Both the position numbers and the translations under genes were made by a program. The notes below the pieces were generated by a model that made no database searches, was not told the DNA's origin, and worked only from the letters and a program-made list of their open reading frames with translations. A stretch of 14,907 nucleotides of DNA from DATARH01 sp050246595 (GTDB lineage Bacteria > Pseudomonadota > Alphaproteobacteria > ATCC43930 > CGMCC-115725): assembly GCA_050246595.1 (NCBI GenBank), contig JBFWVT010000103.1:1-14907 (forward strand). The letters are read 5' to 3'. Below are positions 6,443 to 13,777 of the stretch, in pieces. Within the stretch, counting starts at the first letter, position 1, and every line of letters begins with the position of its first letter.

Positions 6443-7849
6443 ATGGCGGGGTGGATGCGCTTTTCGCGGCTGATTTCGGCGATCAACCCGCTGAGCTATA
6501 TCGAGCGCCGTCTGAACCGAATCGACCGCAAGCTCGACCAGCGTGTCGCCTTCGACGAGGCCTTGGCCCGCGGGCTTCTTGAGCTGTTCAAGGATCTCAA
6601 GGACCGCATGCCTGGAGAACCGGCGGCGCAGCTGACTGATCTGGCCCGGCGCCTCGACACTCTCGGCGAGCGTCAGGAACGGATGTGGGGCCATATCGAG
6701 TTCATCCGGACGCGGCTCAACACCTATGTCGGCGAAGGTGTTGCGCTGGCTTACGCGCTCGACGGAATGCCGATCTATGTCAATGCGTTCGACGTCGGCT
6801 GCCCGGCTGCACTGCTCAATGGCGGAAGGTATGAGGAAGACAACCACCAAGTGTTGCTCAGCTTTGTGCGGCCCGACACGGTTTTTCTCGATATCGGGGC
6901 CAATATCGGGTTTTACACTCTGCAAATCGGGCGGAGACTGTCGAAGGCCGGAAAGGTTTATGCGTTCGAGCCGCATCCCGAACTATGCCGGATTTTGCAC
7001 CTCAATGTCGCTAATCTCTTAATGGATCGCACGGTTACCATCTTCCCGCTGGCATTGTCGGACAGCAACGGCCGGACCGAACTGTATTATGCCGCGGGCC
7101 ATCTCGGCGCCGGCTCAGTGGCCCCGATCGGCGGCGGCGGCTGGCAGACCGGCACAATCGAGAGCGACATGCGGCGGCTCGACGACCTGCTCGGACCGGA
7201 TTTCACCTTCGATCTCGCGAAGCTGGACGTCGAGGGCCACGAGCTGCCCGTATTGCGAGGGATGCGCCGGACGATCGTCAATTCGCCGCGCCTCAAAATC
7301 CTGTTCGAGAAGCTTTGGGCCAATAACGGCGTCGAACCCGAGACGGTCGCCTTTTTTGCCGAATTGGGGTTCGAGTTGTATGCGATCCACCACGACGCCT
7401 CGCTCGTCCCGCTGGCCGGAGAACAAGCGCTTGCCGAATGGTCCGGATACGTTTTTGCCGCCCGGCCGGGTACGATCGAGGGCGGCCTCAAGCGGTCGCG
7501 GTTTTCGATCCATCCGGCGCAGCTTTTGATCTCCGGCGGCAGGCACCCGGATACCCCGAAGCTGCACCGCGCCGCCGATCGGGACGGCATGCTGTTCCAC
7601 GGTCCCTACTGGTTTCTCAGACGCGGCGTGTGGCGGCTCAAGCTGCACGGCGAAATCCGCGGTGTCGCCGATTTCACATTGCAGGAGGCGGCCGGGCGCC
7701 GCGTGCTTGGTTTCACGATGACCGAAGGCCAGACGGAGCACGTCTTTGTCGTATCCCGCGATCTGCTCGATTTCGAATTCTTTGTGGTCGCGGCGAGCGA
7801 CCGCGCTGAAATCGGGTTCGAGCGCCTGGAGCTGATCCAGAATGCCTGA
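6443..7849 (+). CDS. FkbM-family methyltransferase with N-terminal helical segment and C-terminal GPY module
   Basis: The protein has 468 residues from the ATG at 6443; an ATG at 6455 is an equally plausible start. Residues about 15-95 are rich in Arg, Glu and Leu heptads and probably form a long helix or coiled coil. The FkbM methyltransferase domain follows: SAM-binding FLDIGANIGFYTLQIG (148-163), acidic loop VYAFEPHPE (172-180) and KLDVEGHELPVLRGM (260-274). FkbM enzymes O-methylate sugars, polyketides or lipids. Residues about 376-466 are a separate beta-rich domain with GMLFHGPYWFLRRGVW (382-397), shared with three other proteins in this window. The next gene starts 33 bases downstream, so they probably form an operon. 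The likely role is methylation of a surface glycan; the acceptor is unknown. Confidence 0.9.
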   Translation: MAGWMRFSRLISAINPLSYIERRLNRIDRKLDQRVAFDEALARGLLELFKDLKDRMPGEPAAQLTDLARRLDTLGERQERMWGHIEFIRTRLNTYVGEGVALAYALDGMPIYVNAFDVGCPAALLNGGRYEEDNHQVLLSFVRPDTVFLDIGANIGFYTLQIGRRLSKAGKVYAFEPHPELCRILHLNVANLLMDRTVTIFPLALSDSNGRTELYYAAGHLGAGSVAPIGGGGWQTGTIESDMRRLDDLLGPDFTFDLAKLDVEGHELPVLRGMRRTIVNSPRLKILFEKLWANNGVEPETVAFFAELGFELYAIHHDASLVPLAGEQALAEWSGYVFAARPGTIEGGLKRSRFSIHPAQLLISGGRHPDTPKLHRAADRDGMLFHGPYWFLRRGVWRLKLHGEIRGVADFTLQEAAGRRVLGFTMTEGQTEHVFVVSRDLLDFEFFVVAASDRAEIGFERLELIQNA

Positions 7850-7882
7850 CAGACTGCATTATCCGACGCGGATCGATCTGAA

Positions 7883-9823
7883 ATGCCGGAATTGCCGATA
7901 AACGCCCTGAGGGCAGCCGAATTCCTCGTCCGTCGGCTGTATCGCCCGATCGACGAGATGGCCGGATCGCCGCAATTCGCGGTCGCCGAAACCGAGGGTC
8001 TCGACGACGACCGCTGGTTCTGGAACGACGATAACGCCAAGGTTCTCGAACTGATGTCGCGGCCCGAGGTGTGGCGGCGCTTTCCCGAGGAAACGGCTGA
8101 AATCCTGCGCTTTGTCCGATCCATGTGCGACGGACCGTTCATCTTCCGCCGGCTGAGCGCGCCGCGGCTGGACCTGATCGGCACCGAAGGGACGATTACG
8201 ACCTATCGACACTCGCTGATGGGGCTGCGGTACGATCTCGCCCGGGGCGCTATTGTGGCGGGGGTGCGTTTCCATGACGAGCGCAATACCGACAACCTGA
8301 TGCTGAGCGGAAACTACGTTGAGTTCACATATCGCGGGCGCCGCTTTCGCCGCCAGGTGACCGCCGCCGGAGAGAAGACCAGCGCCGTGCGCGACGGTCA
8401 TATGCTGCGACTCAGTCATGCAAGCGAGATCCACGCCGCTATAGGCTGGAGCCGGCGGCGCATCGGCGTGGCGACCTATACCTATATTTTCGATGCGCGC
8501 TCGATGCTGTTCGAGGTCGAGGCTGCGTTCGATCCCGATCCGAGTGTCGAGCTTCGCGATGTCGTCCTGACGATCGGTCATGACGGTCTCGCTTATTGCT
8601 TCTTCAACAACATCGTGACCGATGCGGCGAGCGACGGCGCGCCGCTATTCGCCGCGGGAAAACCCGGCCAGCGGTTGATCCCGGCGGCCGATGCATCGTA
8701 TTACGCGATCCGGCAGGGGCACATTTCGTCCGATGCGCTGGCGATTCACTCGCTGCCACGCGCCCCGGAGCGCCTCCGAGGCTTCGATATAGCGGTGGAT
8801 ATAGCCGGGCGGTTGAGCCGGGTGAGGGCGCGCTATGAATTCCCGGGGAGGCATCGCGGCGGGCGTCTTGTCGCCGCCGAGCACAAGCTCGTTACGGCGG
8901 GCGGCTTTTACAACCGGGTGTCCGACTACGCCGTCTTTGTGCGCAAAGCCGCCGCCGCGTCACCGCCGCCGTGTACGGCGCAGGATTACAGCATCTCGTA
9001 TGATTACGGTGTTACGATAAATGCGTTTGCCAAGTGCTTCGCCGTTGCCAATTCGGGGGGCGTCCCGACCGATCCGCCGTCGCTGCCGGAGGAATTACGG
9101 GCTCTGGTCGATACCAATCTCAGGCATTATTTCGAGTTGTACGTCGATCGGCACGAGCGGCAGCCTAATGTGATCTTCTCGCGCGAGCTTGCGTTTGTGA
9201 CGCTCGGCGTCATGACGATGTATCGGGCGACCGGGGCCGACGAGTACCGCCGCCGGCTGACACGCCTGTGCGACATCCTGCTCGATTTCGAGATGCGTTT
9301 CGATGATCCGAATGGATTGCCGATCTCGGGTTTTCTGATGCGCAAGGACAGTCCCCGCGCGGCCTATGTCGATTGTCACAGCGGCGTGCTGCTGGCCTTG
9401 ACGCAGGCGGCGCGCTATGTCGCGGACCCGCGTCTGGCGCCCGCCATCGATTGCGGCCTTCGCAGCTACGGCCTGGAAACCTGCCGCTTTCCCGGCGGGC
9501 TGGTCGATACGGTCCAGACAATCATGTTTGACGAGCAGGGAAGGCCAGGCACCGCGAATGCTTTCTGGAACTTCAAGGTCGGGCTGACGCTGCGTTTCTT
9601 TGCGGCGCTGCGGGCGGCCGAGGAGCCGGCACTTCGCGCCGTCGCCGCGCGTCACCGGGACCGCATGAACCTGCTCGAAACAGTCATGCGGCGTCAGTTG
9701 GAGAATTCGACCGCCGATCACGAGGACGGTGTCGAGATCAGCTGCTCGGTGCAATCGGCCGGAACCAACTCGGAATCGCAACCTTGGGCCGTGCTGGGGC
9801 TGGTCGGCCATCCATTCGATTGA
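7883..9823 (+). CDS. Unrecognised 646-residue protein, possible (alpha/alpha)-toroid glycan-active enzyme
   Basis: I do not recognise this family. Residues about 100-355 alternate short hydrophobic and polar stretches typical of beta-sandwich (for example VATYTYIFDARSMLFEVEAA, 196-215). Residues about 400-605 are helical hairpins with aromatic and acidic residues (SRELAFVTLGVMTMYRATG, DCHSGVLLALTQAARY). A large beta-sandwich plus an (alpha/alpha) barrel occurs in polysaccharide lyases, C5-epimerases and several glycoside hydrolases, so a glycan-active role is a reasonable guess supported by the neighbours. Candidate catalytic residues cannot be assigned. No signal peptide or transmembrane segment is visible at the N-terminus. 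The ATG at 7883 has no good Shine-Dalgarno, and translation may depend on the FkbM gene 33 bases upstream. The stop lies inside a GC palindrome. Confidence 0.85.
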   Translation: MPELPINALRAAEFLVRRLYRPIDEMAGSPQFAVAETEGLDDDRWFWNDDNAKVLELMSRPEVWRRFPEETAEILRFVRSMCDGPFIFRRLSAPRLDLIGTEGTITTYRHSLMGLRYDLARGAIVAGVRFHDERNTDNLMLSGNYVEFTYRGRRFRRQVTAAGEKTSAVRDGHMLRLSHASEIHAAIGWSRRRIGVATYTYIFDARSMLFEVEAAFDPDPSVELRDVVLTIGHDGLAYCFFNNIVTDAASDGAPLFAAGKPGQRLIPAADASYYAIRQGHISSDALAIHSLPRAPERLRGFDIAVDIAGRLSRVRARYEFPGRHRGGRLVAAEHKLVTAGGFYNRVSDYAVFVRKAAAASPPPCTAQDYSISYDYGVTINAFAKCFAVANSGGVPTDPPSLPEELRALVDTNLRHYFELYVDRHERQPNVIFSRELAFVTLGVMTMYRATGADEYRRRLTRLCDILLDFEMRFDDPNGLPISGFLMRKDSPRAAYVDCHSGVLLALTQAARYVADPRLAPAIDCGLRSYGLETCRFPGGLVDTVQTIMFDEQGRPGTANAFWNFKVGLTLRFFAALRAAEEPALRAVAARHRDRMNLLETVMRRQLENSTADHEDGVEISCSVQSAGTNSESQPWAVLGLVGHPFD

Positions 9824-9835
9824 GGCGCGCGCCTC
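9822..9835. terminator. GC palindrome between convergent genes
   Basis: GAGGCGC (9822-9828) is followed directly by its perfect complement GCGCCTC (9829-9835). It overlaps the stop codon of the 646-residue protein and lies 24 bases from the stop of the convergent methyltransferase gene. The position suits a bidirectional terminator, but there is no T-tract on either side and no loop spacer, so the call is weak. Confidence 0.25.
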
Positions 9836-9859
9836 GGCCGCGAAGGTCCGGCAACGAGG

Positions 9860-10999
9860 TCAGCCCGGCCGGCCCGGTATCCCCGGCACTTGCGACAAGG
9901 CGGCGACCACCTGTGCCGCGACTGTTTGCGAGTCGTTGCGGTTCGCGGCACGGCGCAACACGAACAGCGACCGCCGGCCGACCGCGAGATCGAAGAACCC
10001 GCCGAGATGACTGTGTATGGCCGTTTCGATGACCGGATCGCGGATCAGACCGTGGCTCGCGAATTTTTCCGTCCACCAGCCGGGACTGGCCCAGATCAGA
10101 TGACCGTGCAGCGGCCATCCTCGTTCGTCGCACGGCCAGTGGCGCCAGTAGGACGCATCGCCCACCGATCGCCATTCCGCCAGATACGGCGCTTCGACAA
10201 TTCCGAATGTCGGATCGTTGCCGAACATCGGCGAGTTCACGTAGAGATAGCCGTCCTCGGCAAGCAGCGACAATAGCTTCGCCAAGTACGCGTCCAGGCG
10301 AAGCGGGCTCACATGCTCCAGTACGTCCATGCACAGAACGGCATCGAACCGTTCGGTTATCGGCAGCGACAACAAGTCGCCGTACAGCATCGCCGTGCGG
10401 ATATTGGCGCAGGCGAACACAAAGGCGAGATGGCTTGCCTCGGTTCCGAGGACCCGTAATCCTCGATCGGCGAGCAGGCTCAACACCGTACCGGTAAAGC
10501 AGCCGAGTTCGAAACAGCTCCTGGCCCCGAGGCCGGTGACGATCGCCGCCGTGATCTGCTTGTCGAGATCGATGACCGGGGTCGCCACGCCGAACCGATC
10601 GTAGTAGCGATGGGTTTCGATCAGGCGCTCACATTCGGCGATGTCGGCGTCGGTATCGGCGATGTAGACGCGCAACGGCCCGCCTGCGATCGGCTGGGTC
10701 GTATACCGGTCCGGCATCGCCAGCGTGAGGTCGGGCAAATCGATATCCGGCGCCAGCGTTTTCAGCATCCGCGTGCGGAATTCGGCCGATGCGATCATCA
10801 TTCGGACCGCGCCCTCGACGGCCTCGCCGGTCAGCGGCAGCCCCGAGGCCCAGGCCGGGTCCGGCTCGCGGTCGAAAAAGGCGCGGTGCAAGGCCCGGAT
10901 CAAAATTCTTGCCGCGGTGGTATCCCGGCGTTTCGGAGAGAGCCCGATCAGTCGCCTGGGGAGAGACGACCAATGCCCTAAGCGCAATCCGAAAACCAC
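9860..10999 (-). CDS. Class I SAM methyltransferase with N-terminal DUF4214-like segment
   Basis: The protein has 379 residues if it starts at the GTG at 10999; TTG at 11002 is also in frame. No in-frame ATG precedes Met67, and the open frame back to 11383 looks non-coding. Residues about 30-78 (ALHRAFFDREPDPAW, then MMIASAEFRTRM) resemble DUF4214, a helical domain found in secreted calcium-binding-type proteins and in polysaccharide-related enzymes. The methyltransferase core has SAM motif I FELGCFTGTVLSLL (163-176) and FDAVLCMDVLEHV (218-230). The later part carries many Trp and Tyr residues (EAPYLAEWRSVGDASYWRHW) that could shape an acceptor pocket. It is the only minus-strand gene of the right-hand island and is convergent with the 646-residue protein gene. 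It does not carry the C-terminal GPY module. The acceptor is unknown. Confidence 0.85.
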   Translation of the reverse strand: MVFGLRLGHWSSLPRRLIGLSPKRRDTTAARILIRALHRAFFDREPDPAWASGLPLTGEAVEGAVRMMIASAEFRTRMLKTLAPDIDLPDLTLAMPDRYTTQPIAGGPLRVYIADTDADIAECERLIETHRYYDRFGVATPVIDLDKQITAAIVTGLGARSCFELGCFTGTVLSLLADRGLRVLGTEASHLAFVFACANIRTAMLYGDLLSLPITERFDAVLCMDVLEHVSPLRLDAYLAKLLSLLAEDGYLYVNSPMFGNDPTFGIVEAPYLAEWRSVGDASYWRHWPCDERGWPLHGHLIWASPGWWTEKFASHGLIRDPVIETAIHSHLGGFFDLAVGRRSLFVLRRAANRNDSQTVAAQVVAALSQVPGIPGRPG

Positions 11000-11166
11000 C
11001 AACAGCTCTTCCGATCTCTCACGGGGGAGGGGAGTAGTATCGCCTGTCCGTCGCGGCAACAAGACGACCGGGTGTCGCTGGGTCGCCACCGCCGCGCCCG
11101 GTGCGCGCGGATCTCGACACGGGTCTGTCGGATGCTTTAGATCGTGGCCGGAATACAGCGGACCGG
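11000..11166. promoter_or_regulatory. Divergent intergenic region between two methyltransferase genes
   Basis: This 167-base region separates the minus-strand DUF4214-methyltransferase from the plus-strand methyltransferase. It contains CGGGGGAGGGGAG (11022-11034), identical to the start of the right arm of the palindromic element at 3604-3625 but without a matching left arm, so it may be a decayed half element. I saw no confident promoter pair. If the plus-strand gene uses its upstream GTG at 11101, the gap is shorter. Confidence 0.35.
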
Positions 11167-12552
11167 ATGACGTTCTTGATTTCCTTTCCTTGGGGGCGGC
11201 GCGCGGGAAGGACGACCCGTTCCGCTCCTCGTTCGAGCGAACCCGGCGCCGCAATTCCGCCGGCGGACGCTGTGGAGGGGTCGCGACCCGAGATCGTCCG
11301 CACTCTCGAAGAACTCGATGAAAAAATCGGCGAATGCGACCGCGCCGGATCGGACGACGCACTCCGGGAATGCTTCGGCACATTCCGCATGGAGCCGCCG
11401 TCCGGGATGCCGGGGGATCCGTTTTCCGAGGAATACCGGCGGTTCCAGCTCGATCTGTATCGCCGGATCGCCGGCAAGCCCTACAGCGTGGCGAATGAGG
11501 AGACCGTTTTCGATATCGCCGCTTCCGTGCAGCGACCCTTCCCGTTCTCGACCGGGAGCGCCGGCACCGTTGCCGATTCCCTGATCAGCACCGGCTTTAT
11601 TCTGCGGACGATGAAGCTCGATCCCGGATCGCGGGTTCTCGAACTCGGTTCCGGTTGGGGCACGATGACGGTCGTATTGGCCATGCTCGGGCACAGCGTC
11701 ACGGCGCTCGATGTCGAGAAGCGGTTTTGCGAGCTGGTTCGCCGGCGCGCCGCTCACGACGCCCTGGCGGTCGAAATCGTCAATGCCGATTTCTCCTGGA
11801 TCGAGAGCACCGATCGGACGTTCGACGCGGTGCTGTTCACGTCCTCTTTTCATCACGCCGACGACCATCTGCGGCTGATGCGGTCGCTGCACCGGGTGCT
11901 GATCCCGACAGGATGCGTGTTCTTCGCCTCCGAGCCGATCGACGCCGATCTTTCCTATCCCTGGGGATTGCGCCTCGATGGCCAGTCGCTCTGGTCGATC
12001 CGCAAGCACGGCTGGCTCGAATTGGGGTTTCACGAGGGCTATTTCGCCGAAGCGCTGCGTCGCACCGGGTGGTTTGCGCGCAAGCACGCGGCGGTCGAGC
12101 CGAACTGGCTGACGGTTTGGGAGGCGCGACCGCGCGCGACCGCGGTGCTTCGTTTCACGCCCGGCGGCGGCCTCCATACCGAAATCGGCGTTGTCGACCG
12201 GGGTCGCATCGTTCTCGATCGCGCCCGCGCCGGCACCGCCGTATTCGGGCCTTACGCCACCCTTCCCGCCGACGATTATATCGCTCGCATCCTGTTTGAT
12301 GCAGGCGCGCCGCGCTGCGGCGCGGCAATCATGGATGTCGCGGCCGAAGCGGGAACACGCCGCATCGCGCGGTGTTCGCTTGAGCTTGGCGACGGACCGC
12401 CGGTCGCCGAACTGCCGTTCCGGGCGGGGGGCGAGCTGAAGGCCGTCGAGGTGCGCCTGTTTTGCTCGCAAGGGTCCTCGGCGGTTGTCGAGGCTGTTGA
12501 GATCATCCCGGCGGCCTCCGATGCGCTCGCTCCGGAGGGGCAAGGGCGGTGA
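11167..12552 (+). CDS. Class I SAM methyltransferase with C-terminal GPY module
   Basis: The protein has 461 residues from the ATG at 11167. The frame is open back to a GTG at 11101, and neither start has a clear ribosome site. Residues 1-85 are poorly structured. The conserved part begins near EEYRRFQLDLYRRIAGKPYS (89-108). SAM motif I is VLELGSGWGTMT (157-168), the acidic second strand is TALDVEKRF (179-187), and FDAVLFTSSFHHADDH (219-234) is the motif IV region. Residues about 330-449 form a beta-rich appendage containing AVFGPYATLPADDY (358-371), related to the C-termini of the FkbM protein and the next two genes. It is separated by 54 bases from the downstream gene on the same strand, probably within one operon. 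A small-molecule or glycan methyltransferase is likely; the acceptor is unknown. Confidence 0.88.
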   Translation: MTFLISFPWGRRAGRTTRSAPRSSEPGAAIPPADAVEGSRPEIVRTLEELDEKIGECDRAGSDDALRECFGTFRMEPPSGMPGDPFSEEYRRFQLDLYRRIAGKPYSVANEETVFDIAASVQRPFPFSTGSAGTVADSLISTGFILRTMKLDPGSRVLELGSGWGTMTVVLAMLGHSVTALDVEKRFCELVRRRAAHDALAVEIVNADFSWIESTDRTFDAVLFTSSFHHADDHLRLMRSLHRVLIPTGCVFFASEPIDADLSYPWGLRLDGQSLWSIRKHGWLELGFHEGYFAEALRRTGWFARKHAAVEPNWLTVWEARPRATAVLRFTPGGGLHTEIGVVDRGRIVLDRARAGTAVFGPYATLPADDYIARILFDAGAPRCGAAIMDVAAEAGTRRIARCSLELGDGPPVAELPFRAGGELKAVEVRLFCSQGSSAVVEAVEIIPAASDALAPEGQGR

Positions 12553-12606
12553 TCGGTTGTCAGTACGGCAGGAACGGCCGTTGACCGTGGAGGCTTTGCG
12601 AGGCCT

Positions 12607-13695
12607 GTGATCCTGTTGTCGGTAGGCTTGCCCGGTCCGTTGTCGCAGTGGTGCGATGCCGTCATGGCCAGTCTCGCCGGCCTGTCGGGCGGAGAGGTAT
12701 CGAGCGGGACCTGGCCCGCGCTGCACGAGATGTTCGGTTTCGAGCCAGCCGGTTCGATACTCGACAATATCGGGCTGTTTCTCGTTCGCAACAACGCCCG
12801 TCACGTCGTTATCGGGGCAAGGCAGCCCGATCAGGCGCTCCGGCGGATATTCGTCGATTGCCGGACGCGGTTCGTGCTGGCGCTGGACGACCCCGCGAAC
12901 GCCGTGGTCGCGATCATCGACGAAACCGGCGGCGACCCGAAGCTGGCCGTGCGCGCCGTCGCCAAAAGCTGTCCGTTTGTCATGCAGTTCAACGGTCTGC
13001 CCGGCGGACTTGCGATCGACGCCGCTCTCGTTCGGGACAACCCGGAAGCGGCGATTTCGGCCATTGCCGCTCATTTCGGCATCGAGGCGGACCGGCAGAC
13101 GTGTTCCGCGATCCTCGACGCGGTAGGTTCGCCGGGGGGCGGGGCTTGGCGGCGGAGCGGGCAATCGCTGGAGGATCGGCTTCCCGCCGCCGCGTGCAAG
13201 ATGATCGACGGGGCCCTGTCGGGATACCGGGAAGCGTTCCGCACCGGCAGGATCGACCAGATCGTCTGGACGCGCGATCTGTTTTATCTCGCCTCATCCG
13301 GCGCAAGCCCAACCGAGCCGATCGACATTTCCGGCGACAGCCGAGTGCTGACCTTTGGGCCTTACATCCATCTGCCCGCCGGGAGCTGGTCCGCTCAGGT
13401 CGTGCTTGGTTTCTCGCAACAGGCCGCGACGGCGACATTCGAGGTCGATGTCTTTTCCGAGGGTCAGCTCGCGCGCACCAGCCTCGTGCCCGGCTCGGCA
13501 GGAATTCATGCGGCTGCGCTGACCTTTTCGCTCGGCGAGCCGCGCGGCAAGGGTGTCGAGATCAGGGTCATGATAACGAGCGGCGCGGCGACCGGTTCGG
13601 TCGCGTTCGGCCAGGCTGTCCTGCGGCCGTTCGCGGTTCCCGGAGCCGATGCGCCCGGTCGCCTCGCGGCTTTTGAGAGCGTGCTCCAGTTGTAA
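12607..13695 (+). CDS. Sulfotransferase-like (apparently cofactor-site-degenerate) protein with C-terminal GPY module, paralog 1
   Basis: The protein has 362 residues and a GTG start at 12607; GAGG is only three bases upstream and GGAGG is 13 upstream, so the start is uncertain. The N-terminal 165 residues follow the sulfotransferase plan: ILLSVGLPGPLSQWCDAVM (2-20) in place of the PAPS loop PRSG[ST]TW, RFVLALDDPANAV (88-100) in place of the 3'-phosphate strand LVRDPRDAV, and LVRDNPEAAISAIAAHFGI (141-159) like the usual DP-x3-L-x3-FLG segment. The basic residues expected in the first two motifs are absent. This homology is inferred by eye. Residues about 238-342 hold PIDISG and TFGPYIHLPAGSW (249-261), the shared beta-rich module. 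It is paralogous to the next gene. It may bind a glycan or act as a scaffold, or use a different donor. Confidence 0.8.
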   Translation: MILLSVGLPGPLSQWCDAVMASLAGLSGGEVSSGTWPALHEMFGFEPAGSILDNIGLFLVRNNARHVVIGARQPDQALRRIFVDCRTRFVLALDDPANAVVAIIDETGGDPKLAVRAVAKSCPFVMQFNGLPGGLAIDAALVRDNPEAAISAIAAHFGIEADRQTCSAILDAVGSPGGGAWRRSGQSLEDRLPAAACKMIDGALSGYREAFRTGRIDQIVWTRDLFYLASSGASPTEPIDISGDSRVLTFGPYIHLPAGSWSAQVVLGFSQQAATATFEVDVFSEGQLARTSLVPGSAGIHAAALTFSLGEPRGKGVEIRVMITSGAATGSVAFGQAVLRPFAVPGADAPGRLAAFESVLQL

Positions 13696-13777
13696 GAGGT
13701 ACTGCGCCCCTGATCGACAGCACCGGTGCGATCGGGTAGGAAAACGGGCGCGGCGGATCGAATCGAACGCAGGCGGC
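13696..13777. other. Gap with one hairpin between the two paralogs
   Basis: The 82-base spacer contains CCTGATCG (13709-13716), which pairs with CGATCGGG (13729-13736) with one G-U pair. Its 12-base loop contains the palindrome CACCGGTG. The sequence after it is TAGGAAAAC, not a T-tract, so an intrinsic terminator is unlikely. It could affect relative expression of the two paralogs. Confidence 0.3.

Noticed and set aside
11137..13164. A 675-codon open frame on the minus strand opposite the methyltransferase and paralog 1
   Set aside because: The plus strand has clear SAM motifs and paralog conservation. The antisense product has no recognisable motif and an Arg/Gly/Ala-rich composition.
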